From NCBI GenBank assembly GCA_030068525.1, contig JASJOS010000001.1, positions 372,001 to 436,000 of the forward strand: a DNA stretch of 64,000 bases, written 5' to 3'. How positions within the stretch are numbered: the stretch's first letter is position 1; every line of letters begins with the position of its first letter. The notes beneath the pieces were generated by a model. That model saw nothing but the letters and a program-made list of their open reading frames with translations. It was not told the origin of the DNA and made no database searches. Positions 46,727 to 55,478 of the stretch are shown here, piece by piece. This DNA is from Xanthocytophaga flava (GTDB lineage: Bacteria > Bacteroidota > Bacteroidia > Cytophagales > 172606-1). The position numbers and the translations under genes are program-made.

Positions 46727-46757
46727 CAAATTTAAAAACATACTTTATTTGCACAAA
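46727..46757 (-). promoter_or_regulatory. Promoter of the narK-nas-mobA unit
   Basis: TTTG (46754-46757), 19 bases, then TAAATTTG (46727-46734) on the minus strand match the Bacteroidota consensus exactly. The leader to narK would be about 165 bases. The rest of the gap 46559-47001 is very AT-rich and shows no gene. Confidence 0.65.
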
Positions 46758-46891
46758 ATTTTATTGAGTATTTTTAACTAAAATTTTGCACTTTATTTAA
46801 AACACACAATCGAAAATCAGTTTTATTATATTTATCAAAATAAAACACTATGAACCTGTATTTGATTAGAATATTATATGCCAGAAAAAGC

Positions 46892-46952
46892 AAATCTCTG
46901 TGCTGGCATTTCAGTGTCTGAAACAAATGAAAGAGGCCACACAAAGAGATTT
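46892..46952 (-). terminator. Terminator candidate after the nitrate ABC transporter genes
   Basis: AAATCTCT (46892-46899) pairs with AGAGATTT (46945-46952), extended imperfectly by GTGCTGG/CCACAC. On the minus strand a T-rich stretch follows (GCTTTTT). It separates the ABC genes from narK. Confidence 0.5.
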
Positions 46953-47001
46953 TTCACTTATTATTTTAAGAGGATATGAGCAGTAGATTGGCATGATAGC
47001 C

Positions 47002-47919
47002 TTATTCCACCTCATCCTCAATCGAAAACTTATCCAGCAATAAGCTTAGCAGCTTGTCATGTGTCTCCATATAGAGAGGATCATGCACAATTTCTTTCTT
47101 ATTTCGGGGACGCTCCAGAGGCACATCGACAATTTCTTTGATAGTAGCTGCAGGTCCATTGTTCATCACTACTACACGATCTGCCAGGAATATCGCTTCC
47201 TCAATATCATGTGTTACCATAATAATGGTCTTGTTGCGATTATCCAGATTCCATAATTTCAATAGTTCTACATGCATATTGCTTTTGGTCAGTGCATCCA
47301 ACGCACCAAAAGGCTCATCCAGCAACAGAATACTCGGATTTATGGCAAATGCCCGTGCAATAGCCACTCGTTGTTTCATACCACCTGAAAGCTGACCTGG
47401 CAACTTGTCTTTATGTTCATAGAGGTGCACCATCTTCAGATTTTGCTCTACATGGTCCTTCTTTTCGGCACTGCACATATCTTTCATTACCGAGTCAACT
47501 GCTTCATAGATATTCCGGTATACAGATAGCCAGGGCAACAAGGAATAGTTCTGAAAAACAATGCCTCTGTCAGGCCCGGGTCCTGTTACCCGTTTGCCAT
47601 TGGCAATTACTTCCCCACTGCTTGGTTTTACCATACCACTGATCGTATTCATCAGGGTAGACTTACCACAGCCTGAATGCCCGATCAGAGCCACAATCTC
47701 TCCTTTCCGGATATCCAGGTCTATACTTTTAACAGCTGTATAGATTCCTGTGGGTGTTTTGAATGATACCGTGACATCTTTAATGGAGACACTGGTTTGT
47801 GGTTGTGCCACCACTTTATGAAAGGCACTGGCAGAATCAACCATCTTTGCTAATACCTGCTTGTCTGAGTTATCCATAGAAGAACCGGCTTGAGGGGTTG
47901 CATAGTTATTTTGCATCAT
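47002..47919 (-). CDS. nrtD: ABC transporter ATP-binding protein, nitrate type
   Basis: The ATPase carries Walker A GHSGCGKST, the Q-loop segment IVFQNYSLLPW, the signature LSGGMKQR and Walker B ILLLDEPFGALD. About 45 residues precede the usual start of the domain. In size and content it is the NrtD form, without the NrtC substrate-binding extension. The gene overlaps nrtB by 14 bases, so translation is coupled. It drives nitrate (or related anion) uptake. Confidence 0.88.
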   Translation of the reverse strand: MMQNNYATPQAGSSMDNSDKQVLAKMVDSASAFHKVVAQPQTSVSIKDVTVSFKTPTGIYTAVKSIDLDIRKGEIVALIGHSGCGKSTLMNTISGMVKPSSGEVIANGKRVTGPGPDRGIVFQNYSLLPWLSVYRNIYEAVDSVMKDMCSAEKKDHVEQNLKMVHLYEHKDKLPGQLSGGMKQRVAIARAFAINPSILLLDEPFGALDALTKSNMHVELLKLWNLDNRNKTIIMVTHDIEEAIFLADRVVVMNNGPAATIKEIVDVPLERPRNKKEIVHDPLYMETHDKLLSLLLDKFSIEDEVE

Positions 47920-48754
47920 AAGAGAAAGCCTTTTGAAGTGAAGAGAAAAATTTATCGAGTATGAATCCTACAATACCGATGATCAGGATAGCCACAATAA
48001 TATGTGTTGTCTTGCCTGCATTAAAGCCCTCTTCCCAGACAAAGAACCCTAGTCCATCTCCACCAGAGAGCATTTCCCCTGCCACAATGACCATCCAGGC
48101 TACTCCAATACTTAGTTTTAATCCTGTTACAATATGTGGCAGACTATAAGGCAGCAAAATACGGATAATATATTTCCAGACAGAAAAGCCAAACGCCTTG
48201 CCTACATTCTTGTGATCCTGAGGGATAGAAGCTACTCCAAAGGCAGTATTGATAAGAGTAGGCCACAAAGAGCAGATGAAAATCATAAAAATGGCAGCCT
48301 TTGAGGAAGGATTCATCAGTCCGTCGCCACCTCCGGCAGCAGAAAACACGGCTAGCCCCAATGGATACCATGCCAGAGGAGATACAGGACGCAGAATCTG
48401 TACAATAGGATTGATCAGGCTCATCATAAACTTGCTGGAACCTAATAATAATCCCAATGGAATAGCGATTAAACTACCTAATCCAAAGCCAATCCCTACC
48501 CGCATCAGCGAACCAATCAGCTTTGTTCCAATACCTTTTACATCCGGATCATTCTGAAACGGATTAGCAAAAATTTCACTCAATACATCCAGCGTCATCA
48601 ATGGAGTGGGTAATGGATACCTCTCCACCAGATCGGTTGCTTCGGGATTGCGGTTACCCCAGGCTATCAATGTCCATATTCCTAGGAGCAACAATATACT
48701 TCCTACAAAATAGAGCACAGGCATCCAGGTGCGTAAAGTGAATAATTTGGTCAT
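47906..48754 (-). CDS. nrtB: ABC transporter permease, nitrate type
   Basis: Six transmembrane helices with the permease loop motif GGEMLSGGDGLGFFVWEEG (EAA loop region) in 282 residues. The upstream Shine-Dalgarno-like GGAGGT lies six bases from the ATG, unusual in this genome. It forms the channel with NrtA and NrtD. Confidence 0.88.
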   Translation of the reverse strand: MTKLFTLRTWMPVLYFVGSILLLLGIWTLIAWGNRNPEATDLVERYPLPTPLMTLDVLSEIFANPFQNDPDVKGIGTKLIGSLMRVGIGFGLGSLIAIPLGLLLGSSKFMMSLINPIVQILRPVSPLAWYPLGLAVFSAAGGGDGLMNPSSKAAIFMIFICSLWPTLINTAFGVASIPQDHKNVGKAFGFSVWKYIIRILLPYSLPHIVTGLKLSIGVAWMVIVAGEMLSGGDGLGFFVWEEGFNAGKTTHIIVAILIIGIVGFILDKFFSSLQKAFSYDAK

Positions 48755-48760
48755 ATAGTA

Positions 48761-48800
48761 ACCTCCCTCCTTCCTCCCCCGAGTGGGGAGGGCTTACCGG
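48761..48800 (-). promoter_or_regulatory. GC-rich hairpin and Shine-Dalgarno sequence between nrtA and nrtB
   Basis: CCTCCCC (48773-48779) pairs with GGGGAGG (48785-48791) in a GC-rich stem that stands out in this AT-rich region. Adjacent on the minus strand, AGGAGGG (48765-48771) and GGAGGT (48761-48766) form a strong ribosome binding site for nrtB. The hairpin may raise nrtA level above nrtB by protecting the upstream 3' end, a common arrangement for binding-protein genes. Confidence 0.5.
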
Positions 48801-48854
48801 GAGAATAGTAAGTTTTTTGGTACGTATATTGAGTTGAATAAAGGATCAGGCTAC

Positions 48855-50069
48855 CTATTTTTTAGCTAGCGACACATACTGTTCCGGATTATTGGGATCA
48901 AAAGGTGTAGGATCGATGGTGATTTTAAACGGTTTCATATCATCACCAGGCAAAGTCACATTCATGCTTTTTGCCACTTCATTATACAGATCATCCAGTA
49001 CCAGCTTTTCGGCAATAGCCTTATATTCAGGATCGGACTTCAGGTAGCCAAAACGTACATATTGTGCCATAAACCAGATGCCGTGCGATTTACGGGGGGC
49101 ATTCACAAAACCATTGTTAAAGAATGTCATGTAGTCATCTTTGTACTTTTGCACACCCAGATCACATCCCAGATCGTTAGATCCCAGCAAACGGGCTTCA
49201 ATGACAGCCAGAGGTGCATTTACATAATTGGGTTTGGTCAACCATCCGGCAGCTTTTTTGCGGTTACTCATATTGTCCAGCCATTTACAGGCTTCCAGAA
49301 TTGCTTTCATTACGTTTTTCAGATCTTCTTTGCTGGCTTCTGCAAATTCTTTGTTTACCACCAATGCCTTTTCAGGATGGTGCTTCCATATATCCTGACT
49401 GGCAACATGGGTAAATCCGATATTCTGAGTAGCAGCTACTCCATTCCAGGGTTCACCTACACAAAAACCTTCCATATTGTCGACCTTCATATTGGAAACC
49501 ATTTGAGGAGGAGGAATTGTGATGATGCCAACAGATTTCTGATTAACTCCACAGGCAGCAAGCCAGTTACGAAGCCAGATATCATGTGTGCCACCCGGGA
49601 ACGTCATGGCAAAAGTCACTTCTTTCTTAGCCTGAACAGCTTTTACTGCCGGGGCAACTTTTTTGTATTCTTTAAAACCAGCCAGTCCACAAAACTCTTT
49701 GGAGAGAGTAATACCCTGACCATTGTTATTCAACACCATAGCGATTTTCATTTCAGCACCCGGCTTTCCTCCTACGCCTGTATAAACTGAAAATGGCATA
49801 CTAAACAGGCAGTGTGCGCCTTGTAATTCTCCATTTAGGATTTTGTCACGCACATTGGCCCAGGAAGCCTCTTTGCTTAACTGTACTTCTACTCCATATT
49901 TCTGAAAAAATCCCATTTCTTTTGCAACTACCAGTGGAGCACAATCGGTAAGCGGTATAAAACCCAGCTTGATTACCTTTTTAGGCGCATTTGGACCTGT
50001 GGCAGAAGAAAGCATCAATACTACCAGAGCAAATACTACTGTTTGGACAACTGTCTTTATTTTTTTCAT
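48855..50069 (-). CDS. nrtA: Nitrate-type ABC transporter substrate-binding protein (NrtA/CmpA family)
   Basis: The 404-residue exported protein has a Sec signal sequence without a lipobox Cys (VVLMLSSATGPNA) and the family pattern LGFIPLTDCAPLVVAKEMGFF. Later motifs (VNMEGFCVGEPWNG-like: DNMEGFCVGEPWN) match NrtA. Since it lacks an obvious lipid anchor, it is expected to be free in the periplasm. It captures nitrate after entry through the porin encoded upstream. Confidence 0.9.
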   Translation of the reverse strand: MKKIKTVVQTVVFALVVLMLSSATGPNAPKKVIKLGFIPLTDCAPLVVAKEMGFFQKYGVEVQLSKEASWANVRDKILNGELQGAHCLFSMPFSVYTGVGGKPGAEMKIAMVLNNNGQGITLSKEFCGLAGFKEYKKVAPAVKAVQAKKEVTFAMTFPGGTHDIWLRNWLAACGVNQKSVGIITIPPPQMVSNMKVDNMEGFCVGEPWNGVAATQNIGFTHVASQDIWKHHPEKALVVNKEFAEASKEDLKNVMKAILEACKWLDNMSNRKKAAGWLTKPNYVNAPLAVIEARLLGSNDLGCDLGVQKYKDDYMTFFNNGFVNAPRKSHGIWFMAQYVRFGYLKSDPEYKAIAEKLVLDDLYNEVAKSMNVTLPGDDMKPFKITIDPTPFDPNNPEQYVSLAKK

Positions 50070-50169
50070 GATCAGATTCAGTTAAGGTTGAAAAGTTCAG
50101 GCAATAGAGTGGCCGGAAAGGTAGAATCTACCTTGGTGGCATTACTCAGTATATGGTGAAAGAATAGCC

Positions 50170-51741
50170 TTATTGCTTAATGGCAACAGGTTTGACAAAG
50201 AAGAAATCCGGACGGATATTGATCATCAGATAGGCCCATTGCGGACTTTGGTCAGCCTTATCTACAGATCCCAGTTTGGCATACTCCAGGGTGTTGGTTG
50301 CTTTCATAAAGCAATATCCCAGCTCCAGATTAGTAAACTTACTGAGGTTATAGTTTACAATCAGATCCACTTCGCTTCCCATACCATTATCAAAGCGTGT
50401 ACTGGCTTTGCCATCTGTTCCTTTCAGGTATTGGGACTTAGCCAGCGAAAAATGATGGTAGTCTAATGCGATAAAGAAATCTTTGGCAGTATACTTAGTT
50501 TTGAAGTAGAGGTTATTCAGGCCACCAACTGCAGAACCTGTTCCTACATAGAAATAATCCATATATCCCCAGAACTTGTGTGGTGTACCATACAGCGGAT
50601 CAAAACGATTGTCAGTAGTAGATATAGAAGCAGCACCTGCACCTCCTCCAACCGCTTCATTGCCGGACAGATAATCCCAACCAGGGCCAAAGCTGAATTT
50701 ACCTCTCTGGAATGTCAGCGCTACTGTATAGTGACTGGCTTTCAGATTTCTTCCATCTTTATTCTTTCCACTTTGCCAGTAGGCAGCCGCTGTTATATTG
50801 GTTTTAAAGCCAGAAGCATTGCCAATAGTCTTATTAATCATCAGTCCATAGGTGATACGGCTGTTTACACCTGTCTGATCATACCGGCGTCCATATACAT
50901 AGCCTGTATCAGCTCCGGAAATATTACGAATAGAATCACTGCGATATTTACTAAAATCATCTTTGAAGAGGAGTCCGGAAACTTTTGTCTGACCAAACTT
51001 ACGGCTCACATACAGAAACTGCATGGACTTGTACATCTGATTCATGCCATTGGTACTAGGATTGTTAGCCAGACGCAGGCTCCCTCCTTTTCCATTAGTA
51101 GGGATAAAGCCACCAGGCACAGCGACAAGATTTCCTTTGGTATCTGTAGTGTATGCAGGTACATTGGCCGCTACATAGTTTGTCCCCGTAACGCCAAAAG
51201 CATCGGTATTCTGATTAAAACCAGCCCCCAGATCAACCTGCCAGCCTTTGTGTTGCGCTTTGAGTAAGGCAGCATCATGGCGACGAGCCTGCTGCAACCA
51301 GTCCAGGTCACCCAGCAACCGCACATCATCATAGATAAGCGTCTGACGACCAATTTTAAAAGAGAGATTTTCTACCAGTTTAAATTTAATGGTAGTATCA
51401 GCACTATTAGCCAGTGTTACTTCTCCCCAGGCTTCATGAACCATAAAGCGGCTCCCATCCGCATTACTAATAGAAGAGGCATCCTGTCCCCATACCCGCA
51501 CATCCTGTACAGAAAAATTAAACAGCAGCCGATCCCATCTATAGCCAAATGCCAGACGAGCACGTTGAGAGGTAAAAAATGCAGGTTTTGCGCCTTTCAG
51601 ATTCAGGGTACCTAACCCATCCCGTAACTCAGTGCGAGTACGTAATTGCCCTGAAAGTGTAAACTGCGCCGAAGCCTGACTGAGTGAGCAGAACGTTACA
51701 AAAAGGGCAATCAAGCCTTGAAAATGTAACTTTTTTGACAT
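50170..51741 (-). CDS. Outer-membrane porin, alginate export family type
   Basis: A signal peptide (MSKKLHFQGLIALFVTFCSLSQASAQ region, cleaved near ASAQ) is followed by a long beta barrel with alternating residues and a C-terminal YLMINIRPDFFF strand. The initial segment FTLSGQLRTRTELRDG matches the alginate_exp domain. Such porins in nitrate clusters are thought to let nitrate cross the outer membrane. I chose the ATG at 51741; the frame upstream to 51858 adds a basic leader without export features. It is the first gene of the ABC uptake unit. Confidence 0.85.
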   Translation of the reverse strand: MSKKLHFQGLIALFVTFCSLSQASAQFTLSGQLRTRTELRDGLGTLNLKGAKPAFFTSQRARLAFGYRWDRLLFNFSVQDVRVWGQDASSISNADGSRFMVHEAWGEVTLANSADTTIKFKLVENLSFKIGRQTLIYDDVRLLGDLDWLQQARRHDAALLKAQHKGWQVDLGAGFNQNTDAFGVTGTNYVAANVPAYTTDTKGNLVAVPGGFIPTNGKGGSLRLANNPSTNGMNQMYKSMQFLYVSRKFGQTKVSGLLFKDDFSKYRSDSIRNISGADTGYVYGRRYDQTGVNSRITYGLMINKTIGNASGFKTNITAAAYWQSGKNKDGRNLKASHYTVALTFQRGKFSFGPGWDYLSGNEAVGGGAGAASISTTDNRFDPLYGTPHKFWGYMDYFYVGTGSAVGGLNNLYFKTKYTAKDFFIALDYHHFSLAKSQYLKGTDGKASTRFDNGMGSEVDLIVNYNLSKFTNLELGYCFMKATNTLEYAKLGSVDKADQSPQWAYLMINIRPDFFFVKPVAIKQ

Positions 51742-52457
51742 ACCTTTGTGTGGTTTTAAGTTAGAACTAATTTTAAAACTATCGTTTGCCTTGTAGAGAC
51801 CGCCATCCCTGCAAGGCTTTTTTATTTTTTGGCTGTCAGGCCGCCACCTGATAGACAAAACATAGCCGTTACCATTTTTCTATATGGAAAAATGAGTCCA
51901 ATACTATTTTACAAAGACACAGAAAATCTTCCTCTTCAGGAGAGTTACTTTTGACAACTTTCAGCTGCGGCTCTAGCTTATGTTGTCGATTTCAAAGGGG
52001 CTAAAGTATACTAAGTAATACTACCTACTATCTGCGATTAAAAATACGGCATTTCATATATAACACAAAATTTTAACACTGTTTTTTTAACAAAAAACAC
52101 ATAAAAAATAAGTATAAAGACTTAAGCCAATATTAAATTGTGATTAATCATAGTTAAATATAACTATTTTCATATTTTTAAAAAACAGGTCTGTTTTTAA
52201 CCCATTAATTACCAAAATTTTAGTTAACAATCATTTTACACTATTAAAAATAAAGTATAAGATCAATATAAAACAGTATATCTTATTTTTAACGTTCATT
52301 TTTTAACCTTGTCACAACATAAAATACATCATCTATATCTTTCTGACATAAGTATATATTACAACTCCTTTCACATACCTAGCACATACACCTATGATAG
52401 TAAGTAATTATCGCTATTCTCCTTTATCAGTCATCTGAAAACAGCATGTCCCACTCG
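51742..52457. other. Long AT-rich upstream region of the porin gene
   Basis: No coding frame is seen. A perfect inverted repeat ATAGTTA-AATA-TAACTAT at about 52147-52167 could be an operator for the transporter unit. No full promoter consensus was found on the minus strand here. Confidence 0.35.
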
Positions 52458-52588
52458 GTCCTTCTGAAAGAATCTCTCTTACCGTTGTCGGGACATGTGT
52501 GCCCCATAGAGCCTTCTTTGGTTTATAAGAGAAAAACACTCCAATCGGAAAGGTCGTCGGTCTTGCCACGAGGTTCTTTCAGAAGGAC
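52458..52588 (-). repeat. Mosaic repeat element, copy B, bounded by a 15-bp inverted repeat
   Basis: GTCCTTCTGAAAGAA (52458-52472) and TTCTTTCAGAAGGAC (52574-52588) are exact inverted repeats around 101 bases, with an inner CATGTCCC/GGGACATG pair. Read on the minus strand, the interior aligns with the plus strand at 56644-56728 (shared CTTTCC, GGCTCTAT and the same 15-mer), so both are copies of one dispersed element. Confidence 0.7.
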
Positions 52589-52633
52589 AGGAAGGGAGAG
52601 TTGATTTGAGGAGAATAGGAAAAGAATTTCAGA

Positions 52634-52792
52634 ATCGCAGATTAAAAGGATTACTCAGACTTCACGAATAGAGCACTCTCTTAGGTTGTCTATTACCCCT
52701 AACCTAAATGAAGGGAAACAGATCATTGATAAGCATACACAATCACTTTATCCATGAAAATCCTCTACTCTAATCTGTGTCATTTATGATTT
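52634..52792. repeat. Fragments resembling a widespread CAGATTA-type dispersed repeat
   Basis: AATCGCAGATTAAAAGGATTA (from 52634) and, opposite in sense, AATCTGTGTCATTTATGATTT (52772-52792) resemble the short GCAGATTA...ACAGATT repeats found scattered in several bacterial phyla. Between them is a small inverted repeat TTAGGTT/AACCTAA. The resemblance is from memory of the pattern. Confidence 0.35.
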
Positions 52793-52831
52793 AAGACAAT
52801 AGTTTACATGATAAAGGATTGATAGTGAGCT

Positions 52832-53090
52832 CTGTTACAGTTGTTACAGTATGTTACAGTATGCGTTACAGTTGTAAGTGCTTGTAAATGAAGATTGTTA
52901 CAGTTGTTACAGTAAACTCTCACGTGTATACTATAATATAGTATATATAGTATATATAAGAGAAAAGAGCTTGTCTGTCCTTCTTGGAAGTTTGACAATG
53001 TATAAAATACTGTAACAACTGTAACATCGTTGATTATCAAACAGTTGAACTGTAATTTTCATCTGTAACAACTTGCAACAACTGTAACAG
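52832..53090. repeat. Long imperfect inverted repeat 1 (TTACAGTTG family)
   Basis: The arms 52832-52914 and 53008-53090 are both exactly 83 bases and align as reverse complements with mismatches. Each arm begins and ends with the word CTGTTACAGTTGTTACAG or a close variant, with an extra copy inside. The 93-base centre is AT-rich with TATATAG runs. No coding frame in it looks real. The layout matches that of the second inverted repeat at 56241-56504. Confidence 0.8.
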
Positions 53091-53243
53091 CCCTGTGGCT
53101 TCTTTCATTAACAAAGAAAAGACCATCAACTCTGCTGACTCTTAAAATGACTTTTACATATACCTGCTTCGATGTATAGTAAGAGTATGACTTGAATTAT
53201 ACGTACGAAACTTTTTGCATTGAATTCTCCTCAAAGAGATCTC

Positions 53244-53390
53244 TTGCGGTTTATTCTATGCAAAAACTTTTCTGCGGTTTATTCGACGCATCGGCAATTT
53301 TGCGGTGAATTCCAGGCAAAACTATTTTCTTACAAGCAAATCGAACAGACTTTTCACTAAATGTCTTGCGTTAAATTCACCGCAAGACAT
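53244..53390. repeat. Row of four small hairpins with ATTC loops
   Basis: Four units share a stem base of TTGCG and a 10-base loop carrying ATTC: TTGCG-loop-TGCAA (53244-53263), TGCG-loop-CGCA (53273-53290), TTTTGCG-loop-GGCAAAA (53298-53321) and a perfect ATGTCTTGCG-loop-CGCAAGACAT (53361-53390). The loops read GTTTATTCTA, GTTTATTCGA, GTGAATTCCA and TTAAATTCAC. A 12-bp palindrome AAGAGATCTCTT (53234-53245) precedes them. They lie 3' of the FAD oxidase gene. Confidence 0.65.
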
Positions 53391-53513
53391 CGAACTGCAT
53401 ATTATTCCGCTCAAGAAACTGATATGCCTCTAATTATGCGCACAATAAAATAATGAATAAAGGTTTAACTCTTCATAGTAAAGTAGTTCTCTCAATAGTA
53501 AAGTAGCAGCCAA

Positions 53514-55055
53514 TTACACAACGGGAGTTACAGGGGTAGTTGACCGGATTTCATCCAATCCCCACAGTACCATTACTTCATTGGTAAACAAACGCATACT
53601 TTCAGGATCTTGCATCAGCGTATTACGTGCCTGTATCCAATCATCAATCTTTTCCTCGCCATACATATTCCGGATTCGTGTGTGATCCAGACGCAATACT
53701 TTTCCCCAATGAAATGAGTGTGGTATATTCTGTCGCTCCAATTCATCCCATACCTTGTTATAAAACCGATATGTCTCATCTGACATAACGCTGTCCAGCT
53801 CTACTACACAGGTAGTAGTAAAATGAGTAAAACCCAGTGTAGCCTGTGTACCTTTCACAAAACGGAAAGCCAAAACTCCCGCAAAAGGCCCATAGTGAGT
53901 ATTGAGGTCAATGAGTAGCTCCCTTACCTGATTCACAGCAGAAAGAGGTATGCCAATGGCAGCACTTAATACTTTACCATGTAGGTCAGTATTACTAAAC
54001 ATTTCCGCATGGGTGCCAAATACCTTACTATAGGGCTTATAAGATCCTCCAATGACCGCATTCACCAAAATAGGTACCACAGCAGGCAATGCCTGAGAAA
54101 TTGTTCCTATAAATGAAGGTGCATCATCTCCGGGGCCTATACCCGGCACTGCCATGGATGGTGGAATATAATTGTCCTCATAGTCTCGCTTATACATAAC
54201 CGTCACATAGGCTTTGTGGTTAGGATCATACTGGTTAACAAGTACCTGAAAATGATACGGACGTTCACTCCCGTATGGCAAAAAGGAATTGGCAAAAGAG
54301 AGCGACTCCATCAAGGTGTACAGTGTATTATCCATGGGTACGCTGAGCCGATAGGATTCATACAGAAAGAGTGGCACGGTCTCTATCATTACTCCATGAA
54401 TAAATCCAAAACAGCCGAAGCTAACCAGAGCCGCATTAAATAAGGCATCGTCTTGTACTCTCTCAGCATGCAGATTTGCCACAAAGGCATCTGACACAAC
54501 CGGATACGAACGTCTTTCCAGCCAGATATGCCGTGTAGGGCTTACAATCAGATGCAGGCCTACAACATAGTCTGCCACCCCACCTATATCAATAGCCGAC
54601 CCATGTGTCCCTGTAGATAAGGCTCCGGCAATGGTTTGTCCATTACTGGCTCCAGATGTTTTCAGTGACCGTTTTCGTCGTCGGAGGCGTGTACTTAACT
54701 CCTGTATCGAAACCCCACACTGCGCAAAATAGAGGTCATCCGGTGATTTGGCATAGGCAGGTGATACATTGTTGAGGCTGATTCGAAAGGTCAGGTTCAG
54801 CGGTTTGGTATTCAATAAAATGCCATCACTGGCCGCTATTTTGGTCCATGACCATTCTCCACCCAGCACACGGGTTCGTTTGCCATTTGCAATAAACTGT
54901 TTCATCAGTTGCTGTATGCCTGCTGTTACATCATTGTAATCAGCCAGGATATCCATAGTACTTTCATCAGCCAGATCATAGAGATCCTCTATATTCTGGG
55001 TAAAGGTTTCATGCCGGTTTACCCATTTCCTGGCACCTGTACGACTGATAATCAT
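53514..55055 (-). CDS. FAD-dependent sugar-lactone oxidase-like protein (VAO family)
   Basis: The N-terminal half carries the PCMH-type FAD-binding domain (SGASNGQTIAGALSTGTHGS, about residues 133-152), and the C-terminal half ends with WGKVLRLDHTRIRNMYG like D-arabinono-1,4-lactone or L-gulonolactone oxidases. The family oxidises a lactone and reduces oxygen or another acceptor. The 513-residue protein has no signal peptide. It is the last gene of a three-gene leftward cassette, with repeats on both sides. Confidence 0.8.
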   Translation of the reverse strand: MIISRTGARKWVNRHETFTQNIEDLYDLADESTMDILADYNDVTAGIQQLMKQFIANGKRTRVLGGEWSWTKIAASDGILLNTKPLNLTFRISLNNVSPAYAKSPDDLYFAQCGVSIQELSTRLRRRKRSLKTSGASNGQTIAGALSTGTHGSAIDIGGVADYVVGLHLIVSPTRHIWLERRSYPVVSDAFVANLHAERVQDDALFNAALVSFGCFGFIHGVMIETVPLFLYESYRLSVPMDNTLYTLMESLSFANSFLPYGSERPYHFQVLVNQYDPNHKAYVTVMYKRDYEDNYIPPSMAVPGIGPGDDAPSFIGTISQALPAVVPILVNAVIGGSYKPYSKVFGTHAEMFSNTDLHGKVLSAAIGIPLSAVNQVRELLIDLNTHYGPFAGVLAFRFVKGTQATLGFTHFTTTCVVELDSVMSDETYRFYNKVWDELERQNIPHSFHWGKVLRLDHTRIRNMYGEEKIDDWIQARNTLMQDPESMRLFTNEVMVLWGLDEIRSTTPVTPVV

Positions 55056-55073
55056 AGATTGGAATAAGTTAAG

Positions 55074-55427
55074 TTAAGGAACGTCTCCTTCGCGGGGACA
55101 GGGTTTGGCACACTTCCATTCAATCTTCACCGGAGACCATATTCCCAGTGAAGTAACCGTAATCAGCGAATACCCAAAACTGGTAGTAACCCGGACCTCG
55201 TCCAGGCTATGAATAGTGAGGCTATCACAATTAGTGGCTACTACATCAATGCCGTTAGTGCGTTTCTGTACAGCTCCCCAAAAGAAGGAATGAACCGTTT
55301 TGTGATGGTAATTGGTAGCAGGATCATAATGAGCAGAGGCTATCCGATAGTGATAGCAACTTTGCAGGGAATAGCAAAGCAGTACACATAGCGTTATTCG
55401 CACTGTGTAAGAGGTGATTTTTTTCAT
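55074..55427 (-). CDS. Small lipoprotein related to Bor
   Basis: The 117-residue product has a type II signal sequence (VRITLCVLLCYSLQSC) with a lipobox Cys at about residue 24. The body, HKTVHSFFWGAVQKRTNGIDVVATNCDSLTIHSLDEVRV, resembles Bor-family lipoproteins known from lambda-like prophages and from Bacteroidota chromosomes. It lies 19 bases from the oxidase gene and 52 bases from the peptidase gene, in the same direction. Function unknown. Confidence 0.65.
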   Translation of the reverse strand: MKKITSYTVRITLCVLLCYSLQSCYHYRIASAHYDPATNYHHKTVHSFFWGAVQKRTNGIDVVATNCDSLTIHSLDEVRVTTSFGYSLITVTSLGIWSPVKIEWKCAKPCPREGDVP

Positions 55428-55478
55428 ATCTGGTTAGATTAAAAATCCCTATACTATACCCGCCCAGGTATGTATAAC

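Noticed and set aside
52804..53040. Open frame of 78 codons on the minus strand inside inverted repeat 1
   Set aside because: It reads through the TTACAGTTG words (VTV, CNNCN repeats) and the AT-rich loop, so it is a by-product of the repeat with no family features.
53244..53390. CRISPR array
   Set aside because: The repeats are short imperfect hairpins with irregular spacing and no cas genes exist nearby.
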